Source: Pseudoglutamicibacter cumminsii (GTDB lineage Bacteria > Actinomycetota > Actinomycetes > Actinomycetales > Micrococcaceae). Taken from it: a stretch of DNA of 64,000 bases. Below, in pieces: positions 54,532 to 63,581 of this stretch. A program made the translations under genes and the position numbers. The notes below the pieces were generated by a model. The model made no database searches. It was not told the origin of the DNA and saw nothing but the letters and a program-made list of their open reading frames with translations. The DNA is taken from contig NZ_JAFBCO010000001.1 in assembly GCF_016907775.1 (NCBI RefSeq), forward strand, positions 1,674,001 to 1,738,000. The letters run 5' to 3'. How positions within the stretch are numbered: position 1 is the stretch's first letter; each line of letters begins with the position of its first letter.

Positions 54532-54595
54532 GCACGACGCCGACTAAACACGCCGACTAAACACGCCGACGACTAAACACGACGCAGACTAAACC
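54526..54595 (+). repeat. 13-bp tandem-like repeat carrying the prfB stop codon
   Basis: GACTAA(A/G)CACG(C/A)C occurs at 54526, 54542, 54555 and 54571, and a shortened unit GACTAAACC at 54587. The first unit contains the last codon and TAA stop of prfB; the second and third are exact and adjacent. Confidence 0.8.
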
Positions 54596-54613
54596 GGCCC
54601 GGCGCATCGTGCG

Positions 54614-55333
54614 TTAGGCCACCCGCGTCTGACCGACCGTGATCCGTGAGGTTTCCTTGGTGTGGTCGGTGATGCGGCCATCGATCAACGTCACCATTTC
54701 ATCGAAGCGGTGCGCATGCTGCAGGTCGTGGGTCACCAGGAGCGTGGTGACGTCGAGCTGTTTGGTCATGCGGATCAAGAGGTCGATGATCGTGGCGCCT
54801 GCGCGTGAATCGAGCGCCGAGGTCGGCTCATCCACCAGCAAAACCGATGGGTTAGCTACGAGCGCGCGAGCGATGTTGACTCGCTGACGCTGACCTCCGG
54901 AAAGCTGCGCTGGCCGCAGATTGGCTTGGGCACTGAGACCCACCGCCTCAAGCAACTCACCTGCGCGGGCCCGTGCCGCGCGTTTCTGTGAGCGCGTCCC
55001 GGCAAGCTCAATCACGGCACGGATCTGTTCGTGGGCGGTCAGCGAAGGCAGCAGGTTGGACTGCTGGAACACGATCCCGATCTTCTCGCGACGCAAACGC
55101 GCCGCCTCAGCTGGCTTGAGCCGGCTGGCTTCGATCCCATCGATCATGACGGACCCGGAATCCGGCTGGGTCAGCGTCGCCGCGACCGTGAGCAGCGAAG
55201 ACTTGCCCGAGCCCGACGGCCCCGTGATTCCGACGAGGGTGCCTGGCTCTGGTGTGAGCGTCACATCATCGAGCGCGGTCACGGTGTCGTTGCCGTCTGG
55301 GTAGGTGAGGTTCAGATTCGTCAGGGAAAGCAT
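54614..55333 (-). CDS. ABC transporter ATPase, MacB/LolD type
   Basis: The 239-aa ATPase has Walker A GITGPSGSGKSSLL, Q-loop FQQSNLLPSL, signature LSGGQRQRVNIARAL and Walker B SVLLVDEPTSALD. Sequence pattern puts it with the MacB/LolD/FtsE-like ATPases that drive FtsX-type permeases; here the permease gene is directly upstream. Such systems export peptides or antibiotics or act on the envelope by mechanotransmission. A two-component system is encoded divergently 1.3 kb upstream. Confidence 0.9.
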   Translation of the reverse strand: MLSLTNLNLTYPDGNDTVTALDDVTLTPEPGTLVGITGPSGSGKSSLLTVAATLTQPDSGSVMIDGIEASRLKPAEAARLRREKIGIVFQQSNLLPSLTAHEQIRAVIELAGTRSQKRAARARAGELLEAVGLSAQANLRPAQLSGGQRQRVNIARALVANPSVLLVDEPTSALDSRAGATIIDLLIRMTKQLDVTTLLVTHDLQHAHRFDEMVTLIDGRITDHTKETSRITVGQTRVA

Positions 55334-55381
55334 GGTGGTCCTTTCAACGGGCGGGGACGAGATGGTGGTGGGTGAGCGGGT

Positions 55382-56479
55382 TTAGTTCAGAGCCTGCATC
55401 GGGTCGGCTTTGGTCACGGAACGCAGCGCGAACGCTGCGCCGATGAGTCCCAGGAGGGTCATGAGGAGGCCCGGTGCGAGCGTTGTGAGCCAGTTGCTCA
55501 CGAACGGAACGCTTGAGGAGATCGCCGGGCCAACGAGCATGATGATTCCGATGCCCGCGCCGACGCCTACGGCCAAAACGAGCAGCGACTGCCCGATCGC
55601 GTCACGCAGCAGTGCGCTCACGGGGGAGCCGAGGGCCCGCATCACGGCGATGTCGCGGGTTCTTTGCAAAGTCCACACGGTGAAGAACGCGCCGACAACG
55701 AGCGCGGAGATCGCCATGAGCATCCCGATCATCATCCCGAGGGAGCCCACCTCCGAGCGGAAAGACCCCACCGCCAAAAGCTGCTCGAAACCGGCAGGAG
55801 ACACCGTGTTGGCGACCGTGTTGATGTTTGCGGCTTCGTCGTCGGAGATCTCGGCGTGGACCAGCAGGGCGTTAGGATGGCCGGTTCCGCCGGTGCGCTC
55901 GGACAGCTCTTGCCACGCGCTCCACGACATGCCGATGACTGGCACGTGCGAGTAGTGCCCGCTTCCGGTGACATCGGCGACAGTGAACTCGTGACCTGCG
56001 ATGGTGATTGTGGCTCCGGCTTCTACGCCGAGTTCTTCTGCCGCATCTTCGCTCAAGGTGACGTTACTGCCGGAAGGGGCGACGGCGTCGTCGGCTTGGC
56101 CCGGTCCGGTACCGGCGCCGAGGTCAGCGCCCGGTCCATGGGCCACGAGGGCAACGCCGGTCGTGACATCGTCGTGAGCCGCGGCGATTTGGGTGACGCC
56201 AACGGCGGTCACGTTGCTGCGGCCGGCGTGATCTTCCCACCGCTGTTGAGCATCTGGGGTCACGGAAGAGGTGGACATGCTCGCATCCTGGCTTCCGTTC
56301 GGCGCGGACATCACGAGCCGGTCGGCCTTCCAGGAACGGACGGTGTCGACGTTGGCGCCGGCGAGGCCCCCGGTCAACCCGGTGAGGAAGCCCACCAGCA
56401 GGGTCATGAGCATCACGACAACGGTGATGATCGCGAAGCGTCCTTTCGCGTGGAGTACGTCGCGCCAACCGAGAAACAT
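55382..56479 (-). CDS. ABC transporter permease, FtsX/MacB-like
   Basis: The 365-aa permease has one N-terminal helix (FAIITVVVMLMTLLVGFLTG), a periplasmic-type outer domain of about 200 residues and three C-terminal helices, the FtsX/MacB topology. The RALGSPVSALLRDAIGQSLL segment before the penultimate helix is typical. ATG 56479 (MFLGWRDVLHAKG) has GAGGT upstream; a longer frame reaches 56605 but is not supported. It forms an exporter with the ATPase gene 48 bp downstream. Confidence 0.87.
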   Translation of the reverse strand: MFLGWRDVLHAKGRFAIITVVVMLMTLLVGFLTGLTGGLAGANVDTVRSWKADRLVMSAPNGSQDASMSTSSVTPDAQQRWEDHAGRSNVTAVGVTQIAAAHDDVTTGVALVAHGPGADLGAGTGPGQADDAVAPSGSNVTLSEDAAEELGVEAGATITIAGHEFTVADVTGSGHYSHVPVIGMSWSAWQELSERTGGTGHPNALLVHAEISDDEAANINTVANTVSPAGFEQLLAVGSFRSEVGSLGMMIGMLMAISALVVGAFFTVWTLQRTRDIAVMRALGSPVSALLRDAIGQSLLVLAVGVGAGIGIIMLVGPAISSSVPFVSNWLTTLAPGLLMTLLGLIGAAFALRSVTKADPMQALN

Positions 56480-56669
56480 GTCAACCTCGTTTTCTGTACC
56501 GTCTCTTCGCAGCTCGGCATTGCCGCTGCGTTGTTCGTTGCTTCTATTCCATCGAGTTCGGGGCTTCAACGGATCCGGCGCAAGACTGATCTTGAATGTC
56601 GACATGGTTGAGGCGCGGGATCAATCTTTCGGTTGATGCGTTGCGGCGACTGAGGACTGTTGGACGCAG

Positions 56670-56675
56670 TATTCT
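56670..56675 (+). promoter_or_regulatory. Candidate -10 element of the second histidine kinase gene
   Basis: TATTCT ends 7 nt before ATG 56683, and there is no ribosome site, so initiation may be leaderless. Confidence 0.45.
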
Positions 56676-56682
56676 CGTTTAT

Positions 56683-57966
56683 ATGGTTGAGTCCACGCCG
56701 TCTGTTGCCCGGTCTGCTCCGGAACCGGAGCATGTCGTATCCGCGATGGCGCCTGCGTTTCGTCTGCTTCGTGCGGGCTTGCATGTGGTGATGCTGGTGT
56801 GCGCTGGCATCGCTGTTGCTGCCGGTGTGAAGCTCATCAGCGTGCCGGGGCAAGAGGTGCGTGGATGGCTTGGGATCGTGGGTGTGGCCGCGTTTGTTGC
56901 AGGCTGGGCAGGTGGTGCGGTTCAGGTTGAGCGTGGAAAGATCCGCGAGAACACCACCTCGACTGTGCTGGGTCTCATCGGGATGGCTGCGGCTTGGATG
57001 CTTGCTGCGAGCCAGATCTTCGAAGCCGCGTATCTGGTGTTCCCGTTCTTTTTCGCGCTGCTGTTCCTGTTAGGGATGAAGTTCGGAACTATCGCGGTCA
57101 TGGCGGCGACGGCGTGCGCGATCCTCTTCATTTCCCAACGCCTGGGGTTTTCGTTCGCGGTCGTGATTGGCCCGGTGCTGGGTGCTTCGGTGAGCGTCAT
57201 GATCGGGTGGGCTCTGCGTGCGGTTGCGTATCAGGCCGCGGTGCGTGAATCCTTGTTGCAGCGGCTGCTCGATACGGAACGCGAGCTGACCGTGACCCAG
57301 CGGGAAGCCGGCGTTCAAGCCGAACGCGCTCGCTTGGCGGGAGAGATCCACGACGGCGTTTCGCAGTCTTTGTCTTCGATCCAGATGTTGCTGCACGCGG
57401 CCGAGCGTGGCCTGCCAACTGATGATGCGCATCGTAGGACCAAGGAATACATTGTGATGGCGCGGTCTGCTGCCGAGGATGCGCAGTCGGAGACGCGGGG
57501 GATCTTGCGGCGGATGGCGCCCGCGGCTTTGTCTGATGAGACGCTCACGGGCGCGCTCGAACGGCTTGCCGATGTGGGCGCTGGCCCGGCCGTGGTGGTT
57601 ATGAGCGATGACCCTCCGTTGACGATGAGCCAGCAGGCCGCGTTGTTGCGGATCGCACAAGGTGCGGTCGGGAATGCACGCCAGCATTCGCGGGCTCACC
57701 GGGTTCTGGTTTCGCTTGAACACGATGTGAATTCGGCCACGTTGACGATCAGCGACGACGGCGTTGGTTTCGTTCCGGGGAGCGTTCCGGAAGGCTCGCG
57801 CGGCCGGGGTCATTTCGGGTTGGCGTTGATGCGCGAGCGGGCTGAGCAGATGGGCGGCCAGTTCGCTGTTGAGTCCCGGCCGGGTCAGGGAACGAGGATC
57901 TCGGTTTGCATCCCGCTGGAAAACGGTGACGGGCAGCACACCACGGCGGGCGAGGAGGAAGCATGA
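56683..57966 (+). CDS. Sensor histidine kinase, NarL/HisKA_3 type
   Basis: The 427-aa kinase has six hydrophobic segments (about 25-180), then the HisKA_3 phosphorylation site ARLAGEIHDGVSQSLSSIQM and a GHKL ATPase domain with GAVGNARQHSRAHRV (N box), ISDDGVGFVPG (G1) and GHFGLALMRERAEQMGG (G2). ATG 56683 (MVESTPSVARS) is chosen from the promoter spacing. Its stop overlaps the response regulator start by 4 nt. The divergent FtsX-type exporter is a likely regulated target. Confidence 0.9.
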   Translation: MVESTPSVARSAPEPEHVVSAMAPAFRLLRAGLHVVMLVCAGIAVAAGVKLISVPGQEVRGWLGIVGVAAFVAGWAGGAVQVERGKIRENTTSTVLGLIGMAAAWMLAASQIFEAAYLVFPFFFALLFLLGMKFGTIAVMAATACAILFISQRLGFSFAVVIGPVLGASVSVMIGWALRAVAYQAAVRESLLQRLLDTERELTVTQREAGVQAERARLAGEIHDGVSQSLSSIQMLLHAAERGLPTDDAHRRTKEYIVMARSAAEDAQSETRGILRRMAPAALSDETLTGALERLADVGAGPAVVVMSDDPPLTMSQQAALLRIAQGAVGNARQHSRAHRVLVSLEHDVNSATLTISDDGVGFVPGSVPEGSRGRGHFGLALMRERAEQMGGQFAVESRPGQGTRISVCIPLENGDGQHTTAGEEEA

Positions 57967-58598
57967 GTGGAGCTGGCGAGGCTATCCGCATCGTAGTGGT
58001 GGATGATCATCCGGTGGTGCGTGCTGGTTTGCGCGCGCTTTTGGAGATGGAGGAGGACCTCACGGTTGTCGGGGAGGCCGGCAGCGAAGACGGTGCTGTC
58101 GCCGAGGTTGAACGTGAACAGCCGGATCTGGTGTTGATGGATTTGCGCCTGGATCACGACGGCTCTGGTGCGGTTGCGATTCAACGGTTGCGTTCCGCAG
58201 GGCTCACGATGCCGGTTCTGGTGCTCACGAATCACGACACGGACGCGGACATCCTCGCGGCGGTCGAAGCTGGGGCTTCCGGATACCTGCTCAAGGACGC
58301 GCCACCTGAAGAGCTTTTGCCTGCGGTGCGCGCGGCTGCCGCGGGGCAGTCGGCGCTCGCCCCGGCGATCGCGAGCCGCCTCATGGAACGCTTGGTTTCT
58401 CCGCTTCCGAGCCTCACGTTGCGCGAGCTGGAAGTTCTGCGCTGCGTTTCGGACGGGCTCACGAACGCCGAGATCGCGCAGAAGCTGTTCGTTTCCCAAG
58501 CGACCGTCAAGACCCACCTTGTGCACGTGTTCGAAAAGCTCGGGGTTACGTCCCGCACCCAGGCGGTAGCGGAGGCACGGGACCGCGGTCTTTTCTAG
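57963..58598 (+). CDS. Response regulator, NarL/LuxR family
   Basis: The 211-aa regulator has a receiver domain (IVVVDDHPVVRAGLRAL, phospho-Asp in LVLMDLRLDHDGSGA, Lys in YLLKDAPP) and a LuxR-type helix-turn-helix (LTLRELEVLRCVSDGLTNAE, IAQKLFVSQATVKTHLVHVF). It pairs with the overlapping kinase gene. The target is probably the exporter promoter in the 200-bp region between 56479 and 56683. Confidence 0.93.
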   Translation: MSGAGEAIRIVVVDDHPVVRAGLRALLEMEEDLTVVGEAGSEDGAVAEVEREQPDLVLMDLRLDHDGSGAVAIQRLRSAGLTMPVLVLTNHDTDADILAAVEAGASGYLLKDAPPEELLPAVRAAAAGQSALAPAIASRLMERLVSPLPSLTLRELEVLRCVSDGLTNAEIAQKLFVSQATVKTHLVHVFEKLGVTSRTQAVAEARDRGLF

Positions 58599-58616
58599 AG
58601 GCCGCCGTGTAACAGA

Positions 58617-58648
58617 AGGCCCTGGGCAACGTGTGTTGCCCAGGGCCT
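58617..58648. terminator. 14-bp hairpin between response regulator and Rieske genes
   Basis: AGGCCCTGGGCAAC pairs perfectly with its complement around GTGT. It lies between convergent genes and can end both transcripts. Confidence 0.85.
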
Positions 58649-58671
58649 GAACTGTAGTGGCTTCTTAGCGG

Positions 58672-59163
58672 CTAGAGGTAGACGACGATGTCCTCGCCTT
58701 TGATCTCGCATGCGAAGCGTGGCAGGGCGGCGTTAGCTGGGCCAGAAATGACGCTACCGTCCTCTGCTTTGAACCAGGATTCGTGGCACGGGCAGTGGAA
58801 GCGGTTTTCCGAGCCTGGGCTCACCTCGCAGCCCGCGTGCGTGCAGACCGCCGAGAAAGCCAGAACTTCATTCTCCGATGGACGGAAAAGAACAAGCTTG
58901 GTCTTACCTGCGGTTGCGCTCGCTTGGCCGCCCACTGCAAGGTCGCTCGTCTTCAAGACAGGCTCAGGTTTGCCCGTGGCCTCCGGAATCTCGGCAGGGC
59001 CGCTCGCGCCACACGCCGCGAGACCCAGCGCCGCAGCACCCAGGACCGCGCCGCCAAGAACAGCGCGACGGGAAGTGCAGCAACCCTGGTGGGCCGCATC
59101 GTGCTCAACTGGCAAGGCAGCATCAGCTGCCGGGGCTTCGACTCGCGAAATCTTGTTCTCCAT
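58672..59163 (-). CDS. Rieske [2Fe-2S] protein with Tat/lipoprotein signal
   Basis: The 163-aa protein carries a twin-arginine signal (CTSRRAVLGGAVLGAAALGL) ending in a lipobox (LAAC), so the folded protein should be exported by Tat and lipidated. The Rieske cluster ligands are Cys/His in VCTHAGCEV and HCPCHESWF. It is a stand-alone Rieske domain, not the cytochrome bc1 subunit; its redox partner is unknown. The hexamer GACAAT lies 7 nt upstream of the ATG, compatible with a leaderless start. Confidence 0.9.
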   Translation of the reverse strand: MENKISRVEAPAADAALPVEHDAAHQGCCTSRRAVLGGAVLGAAALGLAACGASGPAEIPEATGKPEPVLKTSDLAVGGQASATAGKTKLVLFRPSENEVLAFSAVCTHAGCEVSPGSENRFHCPCHESWFKAEDGSVISGPANAALPRFACEIKGEDIVVYL

Positions 59164-59176
59164 ACCGCCTATTGTC

Positions 59177-61378
59177 TCACCTCGAAGAGGTCGGCAGGCT
59201 CCACGCGCCGAACGGTGCGCCGTTGGTGCGTTCGCTCGCGCCCGACTGATCCAGGAACGGCGTGATACCGCCTAGGTGCTGCGGCCAACCCGCGCCGAGG
59301 ATCATGCACAAGTCGATATCCTGCGGGCCAGCGACGACTCCCTCATCGAGCATGATGCGGATCTCGGTCGCCAGCGCATCGAGCACCGTGGTGAGCAGCT
59401 CATCCTTGGTGATCGTGGCATCACCGCGTTCAAGCAACGCAAGGTGCTCTTCCGGAATGAAGGTGCGGCCGTTCTCATCCTTCGACCAGATCGAGGTGAC
59501 CTTGTTATCGATGAGCGTCTGCAGGTTCTTCGACAGCGGGAAACGCTCCGGGAAGCTGCCGTGTAGCGTCTCAGCGACGTGCTGAGCGACAGGCAATCCC
59601 ACCATCGCAAGCAGATCGAACGGGGACATCGGAAGGCCGAGCGGGTCCAGCGCGGAATCAGCCTCATGCGGATCCATGCCCTGATCGAACGCATCCATGA
59701 CCAAACCGAGCAGAAGCAAAAGCAAACGATTGACGACGAACGCCGGCGCATCCTTGACCAGCACGGCGGTCTTGCCGAGGCTCTTCGCGGCGGCGAAGGC
59801 CGTCGCCAGGACCTGATCCGAGGTCTCAGGACCGCGCACAATTTCGATCAGCGGCATCTGCGCTACCGGGTTGAAGAAGTGGAAGCCGACGAGGCGCTCA
59901 GAGTGCTCGAGGACCTCCGCCATCTCCTTGACCGAAAGCGAAGACGTGTTGGTTGCGAGGATCGCATCCGGGCGAACGATCTGCTCAACCTCACGGAATA
60001 CCTGCTGCTTGACGCTGATCTCCTCGAACACGGCCTCGATCACGAAATCAGCATCCGCGTAAACGCCCTTATCGGTACCAGCTGTGATGAGGCCCTGGAT
60101 CGCGCGAGCATCCTCTTCCTTCATGCGGCCACGCTCAACGTTCTTAGCGAGGTAGCCCGCAACGTGATCCAGGCCCGCCTGAGCACGCTGCTCATCCATG
60201 TCCGTCATGACAACAGGCACCTGAAGCTTCTGAGCGAACACGAGCGCAAGCTGAGCCGCCATGAGCCCCGCACCGACCACGCCGACCTTCGAGATCTTCT
60301 GAGGCTCAACATCGGGCACACCTGCCGGACGCTTAGCGCGAGCCTGGAACAGCTCGAGGAACGAGTAGATCGTGTTTTGGAACGCAGGCGTGAACATCAG
60401 ATACGCGAGCTTATCCACCTCAAGCGCGCCCGATTCCTTCTGAGTCATCGAACGGTTCGCATCCAACGTATCCAGGAGCGCGGTAGGGGCCGGACGGGTT
60501 TCAGCGTGGGTTGCCTTCTGGACCAGGCCACGAGCGTACTTGAGCGCGGCATCCCAGCGGGCGGAAACCTCAGGATCGGACGGATCCTCGAGCTCGCGGC
60601 TCGCTTCAGGGGCCGTGCCGTCCAGGACCGAGGCGGCCCACTCGAGCGAATCCTGCAGGAAGCTCTCCGGCCCGAAAGCGATGTTCGCGCCACCCATCTC
60701 AGCCAACTGGCTACCGTTCAGGAAGCGGTTGCCCTTGAGAGGGTTCTCAAGCATGACTTTCAACCCGTTCTCGATGCCCACCAAGCGAGGGAAGCGGTAG
60801 ACGCCACCCCAACCAGGGATCAGGCCGAGACCCGCCTCAGGCAGACCGAGTGCGCGCACCCCGGTGTTGACCGTCCGGTAGTCGCAAGCGAGCGCGGTCT
60901 CGAAGCCGCCGCCCAGCGACTGGCCGTTGATGAACGCGAAGCTCGGGACGTCGGCGTCGGCGATGACGTCATAGGCAACATGGCCGAGTTCCGCGAGCAA
61001 GCGACCGTCTTCAGGGTCAGTGAGGGTGCGGATCGTGCTGAGGTCAGCTCCAGCAGCGAAGGTGCGGCCCGTACCAGTGACGGCGATAGCGTCGATCTCG
61101 CCAGCCTCAGCTCGCTTGACCTGTTCTTCTGCGGCACGGCCGAAATTCAGGAGGCCAGCCGGCCCCAGGGTTGCGGGATGCCCGTCCTTCTCAGAAACCA
61201 TCGTCATGACCGCGATGGTGTGCCCGCCAATCTTGTGGTCCTCAACGTGAACCTGGGTCACGACCTCGTAAGGGGCGGCGGAACGCAAGTTATCGAAGCG
61301 CGCGAAACGGTCGTGGGTATTTGATGTGGAGCTGTGGGATGAAGCCTGGTTACCGGCAGAGTTAAGTGAATCGGTCAC
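59177..61378 (-). CDS. fadB: Trifunctional-type enoyl-CoA hydratase / 3-hydroxyacyl-CoA dehydrogenase
   Basis: The 733-aa protein performs two steps of fatty acid beta-oxidation. The N-terminal half is a crotonase fold (VTGTGRTFAAGADLSTIRTL, INGQSLGGGFETALACDYR); the C-terminal half is a dehydrogenase with NAD motif VGVVGAGLMAAQLALVF, catalytic HFFNPVAQMPLIEIV and the domain after VKDAPAFVVNRLL. GTG 61378 has AGGAGG upstream. In most actinobacteria a thiolase gene stands between this gene and RNase D; here it is missing from the window. Confidence 0.92.
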   Translation of the reverse strand: MTDSLNSAGNQASSHSSTSNTHDRFARFDNLRSAAPYEVVTQVHVEDHKIGGHTIAVMTMVSEKDGHPATLGPAGLLNFGRAAEEQVKRAEAGEIDAIAVTGTGRTFAAGADLSTIRTLTDPEDGRLLAELGHVAYDVIADADVPSFAFINGQSLGGGFETALACDYRTVNTGVRALGLPEAGLGLIPGWGGVYRFPRLVGIENGLKVMLENPLKGNRFLNGSQLAEMGGANIAFGPESFLQDSLEWAASVLDGTAPEASRELEDPSDPEVSARWDAALKYARGLVQKATHAETRPAPTALLDTLDANRSMTQKESGALEVDKLAYLMFTPAFQNTIYSFLELFQARAKRPAGVPDVEPQKISKVGVVGAGLMAAQLALVFAQKLQVPVVMTDMDEQRAQAGLDHVAGYLAKNVERGRMKEEDARAIQGLITAGTDKGVYADADFVIEAVFEEISVKQQVFREVEQIVRPDAILATNTSSLSVKEMAEVLEHSERLVGFHFFNPVAQMPLIEIVRGPETSDQVLATAFAAAKSLGKTAVLVKDAPAFVVNRLLLLLLGLVMDAFDQGMDPHEADSALDPLGLPMSPFDLLAMVGLPVAQHVAETLHGSFPERFPLSKNLQTLIDNKVTSIWSKDENGRTFIPEEHLALLERGDATITKDELLTTVLDALATEIRIMLDEGVVAGPQDIDLCMILGAGWPQHLGGITPFLDQSGASERTNGAPFGAWSLPTSSR

Positions 61379-61462
61379 GTGAGTTCCTCCTAGGAAGCGG
61401 TACAACCTCTCAACAGGAGGTTACCGCAAAGTAGTGAGGTGAATCACATGCGCTGAGCTTTG

Positions 61463-61499
61463 AGCGGCTCAGGCTCAGTGCTTAAGCGGCTCTGGCTCA
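61463..61499. repeat. 15-bp direct repeat across the RNase D stop codon
   Basis: AGCGGCTC(A/T)GGCTCA occurs at 61485-61499, inside the last codons of the RNase D gene (EPEPL), and at 61463-61477, where it covers its stop codon and the bases beyond. Fourteen of 15 bases agree; the period is 22 bp. Confidence 0.75.
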
Positions 61500-62743
61500 A
61501 GGAACGCAACGGTAATCACGGCGGCAGTGCGGCGAATCTGCCACTCGCGGGCTCCGAGCTCACGCAGCTTCTCTTGAACAGAATCCAGCGTGACCACCTC
61601 AGGCGGCTCCCATGAGATTTCCTTCAAAACAGCGGGAGCCAAAAGGTTCTCCAAAGGCATACCCAAAGCTTGGGCATCCCGCTCCAAGCGCCACCGCGCA
61701 GTCTGATACCGCTCGGCAGCCTCAGGGAACCGGTCATTCCACGAACGTGGGGGAGGCATCGTTGAACGGCGCGCCGTCCTCGGAGGGAAACGAGTCGCGT
61801 TCCGGGCCCGCGCAATCGCGGTGACCCAACGGCGGGCCTCCTTGCTAGCCAACCGGCCGCGGAAACCATCCGTGCGCAACAGAGCCGGCACCGTCGTCGG
61901 GAGCGCGCGAGCCGCGGCGATGATTGCCGAATCCGGCAAAAGACGGCCCGGAGCGCGGTCCTTGTTTTGGGCGACCTTCTCGCGCTCTTCCCACAGCTCC
62001 TTGACCGCCAGAATCTGGTGCTTGTCTTTCAACTGGTGTAGGCCGTGGGTGCGCCGCCATGGATCCTTACGCGGCTGCGGGCCAGGCTTGAGGCGTTCAT
62101 ACTCGAACTCTTCAAGAGCTAAATCCCACTTCTTCTGACCCCGAAGAAGCTTCTCAAGCTGATTCCGCAACTCGATCAAAACCTCAACATCGAGCGCGGC
62201 GTAATTCAGCCAGTCCTCCGGCAACGGCCGCATCGACCAATCGGCAGCCGAATGCTCTTTCGCCAAACGGACGCCCAGCATCGTCTCAGTCACGTACGCC
62301 AAACCTACGCGTGGCAGACCCGCTAGACGGGCGGCGAGCTCGGTGTCGAAAAGCGTGTTCGGCTGTAGCTCGAGCTCACGCAAGCACGGCAAATCCTGGT
62401 GCGCCGCGTGCAAAATCCATTCCGCATCCGCGAGCGCCTCGTTCACATCCAGAAGATCGTCGAACGCCTCAGGATCAATCAGGAACGTGCCAGCGCCAGC
62501 CCTGCGCAGCTGAACCAAGAACGCGCGCTGACCGTAACGGAAACCGGAAGCCCGCTCTGCATCGACCGCTACAGGGCCGTGCCCTTCACGCAACTGAATG
62601 ACCGCGTTATCGAGTGCGGCCCGCGTCGAAATCACCGGTGGGATCCCCTCGGCGGGGGAGTCAAGAAGGGGGAGGTCTGAAGGCTCGCGCTCCGGGAACT
62701 GGCCAGAGGCGAGAAGGGCTGCCGGCGGTGGATCAAGCTTCAT
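61475..62743 (-). CDS. rnd: Ribonuclease D (DEDD exonuclease with HRDC domain)
   Basis: RNase D trims the 3' ends of tRNA and other stable RNAs. The 422-aa protein has the DEDD residues in PVAVDAERASGFRYG, HAAHQDLPCL and NYAALDVEVLIELRNQLEKL, and an HRDC domain (about 220-300: QILAVKELWEEREKVAQNKD). ATG 62743 (MKLDPPPAALL) is preferred because the upstream in-frame ATG overlaps a TATGAT -10 hexamer. Confidence 0.9.
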   Translation of the reverse strand: MKLDPPPAALLASGQFPEREPSDLPLLDSPAEGIPPVISTRAALDNAVIQLREGHGPVAVDAERASGFRYGQRAFLVQLRRAGAGTFLIDPEAFDDLLDVNEALADAEWILHAAHQDLPCLRELELQPNTLFDTELAARLAGLPRVGLAYVTETMLGVRLAKEHSAADWSMRPLPEDWLNYAALDVEVLIELRNQLEKLLRGQKKWDLALEEFEYERLKPGPQPRKDPWRRTHGLHQLKDKHQILAVKELWEEREKVAQNKDRAPGRLLPDSAIIAAARALPTTVPALLRTDGFRGRLASKEARRWVTAIARARNATRFPPRTARRSTMPPPRSWNDRFPEAAERYQTARWRLERDAQALGMPLENLLAPAVLKEISWEPPEVVTLDSVQEKLRELGAREWQIRRTAAVITVAFLEPEPLKH

Positions 62744-62753
62744 GGTTCTTCTG

Positions 62754-62759
62754 ATCATA
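62754..62759 (-). promoter_or_regulatory. Candidate -10 element of the RNase D gene
   Basis: On the minus strand TATGAT ends 10 nt before ATG 62743, with TTGAGC 15 nt upstream as a possible -35 box. The leader would be only a few nucleotides long. Confidence 0.5.
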
Positions 62760-62823
62760 CTAAGGAGTAGCCACGCTCAAGGGGCAACGCCCGATGTGGA
62801 AGCCAGCTCAGCATGCTTGGCAC

Positions 62824-63423
62824 CTAGGTGAGCCGGACGTTGGGCATCGGTGTGACGCCGTCTTCCATAGGAGGCAGGCCCGCGAAGGAGCACACCATGT
62901 CGCACCACGCTTCGAGCTGGTTTTGGACGTTGTAATCCTCAGGTGTCCACGAGGCTCGAAGCTCGATGTCGACGCGTTCAGGCTGTTGCGCGAGGTCGCC
63001 GAAGTTCTCGCTCAACGCACGCGTGGCTGTGCCGCCGGCCCGGCGATAAGGTGCACCGTGTTCCTCAAGCGCTTCCACCAGCCACGTCCACGCAACCGAT
63101 GCGGCGAGCTGATCGTTACCCATCTCGCCGTCCACCTCGGCGCGGATGTAGGTCACGATCCGCATCGTTCCATCCCACACGGGATTACCTTGTGGATCGA
63201 ACAGCAAAATGAATCGACCCGTCGCGAGCTCATCATCCCCGTGGGGGTCCGCGACATTCGCCTTTAACGCGACGGCGTATGGAGCCAAGCGCTTAGGGGC
63301 AGGGATCTCCTCAAGCGTCATCTCAGGACGCACCAAGGCGCGCTTCAGACCGTCCAGCACCAACGAAAATTCGTGCGGGACGCCGGCTGAACCCAACCGT
63401 GCTGTCTCTGCGCTAAAACTCAC
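62824..63423 (-). CDS. DUF3000 family protein
   Basis: The 199-aa protein matches the actinobacterial DUF3000 family by the segments PYAVALKANVADPHGDDELA, TGRFILLFDPQGNPVWDGT, VAWTWLVEALEEHGAPYRRA and CDMVCSFAGLPPMEDGVTP. Its function is unknown. Position upstream of RNase D is conserved. On the minus strand TAAGCT ends 6 nt before the GTG start, again suggesting a leaderless mRNA. Confidence 0.85.
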   Translation of the reverse strand: MSFSAETARLGSAGVPHEFSLVLDGLKRALVRPEMTLEEIPAPKRLAPYAVALKANVADPHGDDELATGRFILLFDPQGNPVWDGTMRIVTYIRAEVDGEMGNDQLAASVAWTWLVEALEEHGAPYRRAGGTATRALSENFGDLAQQPERVDIELRASWTPEDYNVQNQLEAWCDMVCSFAGLPPMEDGVTPMPNVRLT

Positions 63424-63581
63424 ACAGCTAGCTTATGAAACACGAAAACCTTTTGGTGACGGCACGCCGGTAACGCAGGGCAGAGGCTCGCCAACAGGCG
63501 GTGGGAGATAGGCCGGCGCCGATCTAGCGACTTCTCGACACCTACACAACGCCTACGCAGCGCGAGGGTATTGAACTGGAC

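Noticed and set aside
59579-61324. Long plus-strand open frame opposite the FadB gene
   Set aside because: It lies antisense to a strongly supported gene, has no recognisable domain and is of the kind expected by chance in GC-rich sequence. The same applies to antisense frames opposite rluB, cmk-der and the transposases.
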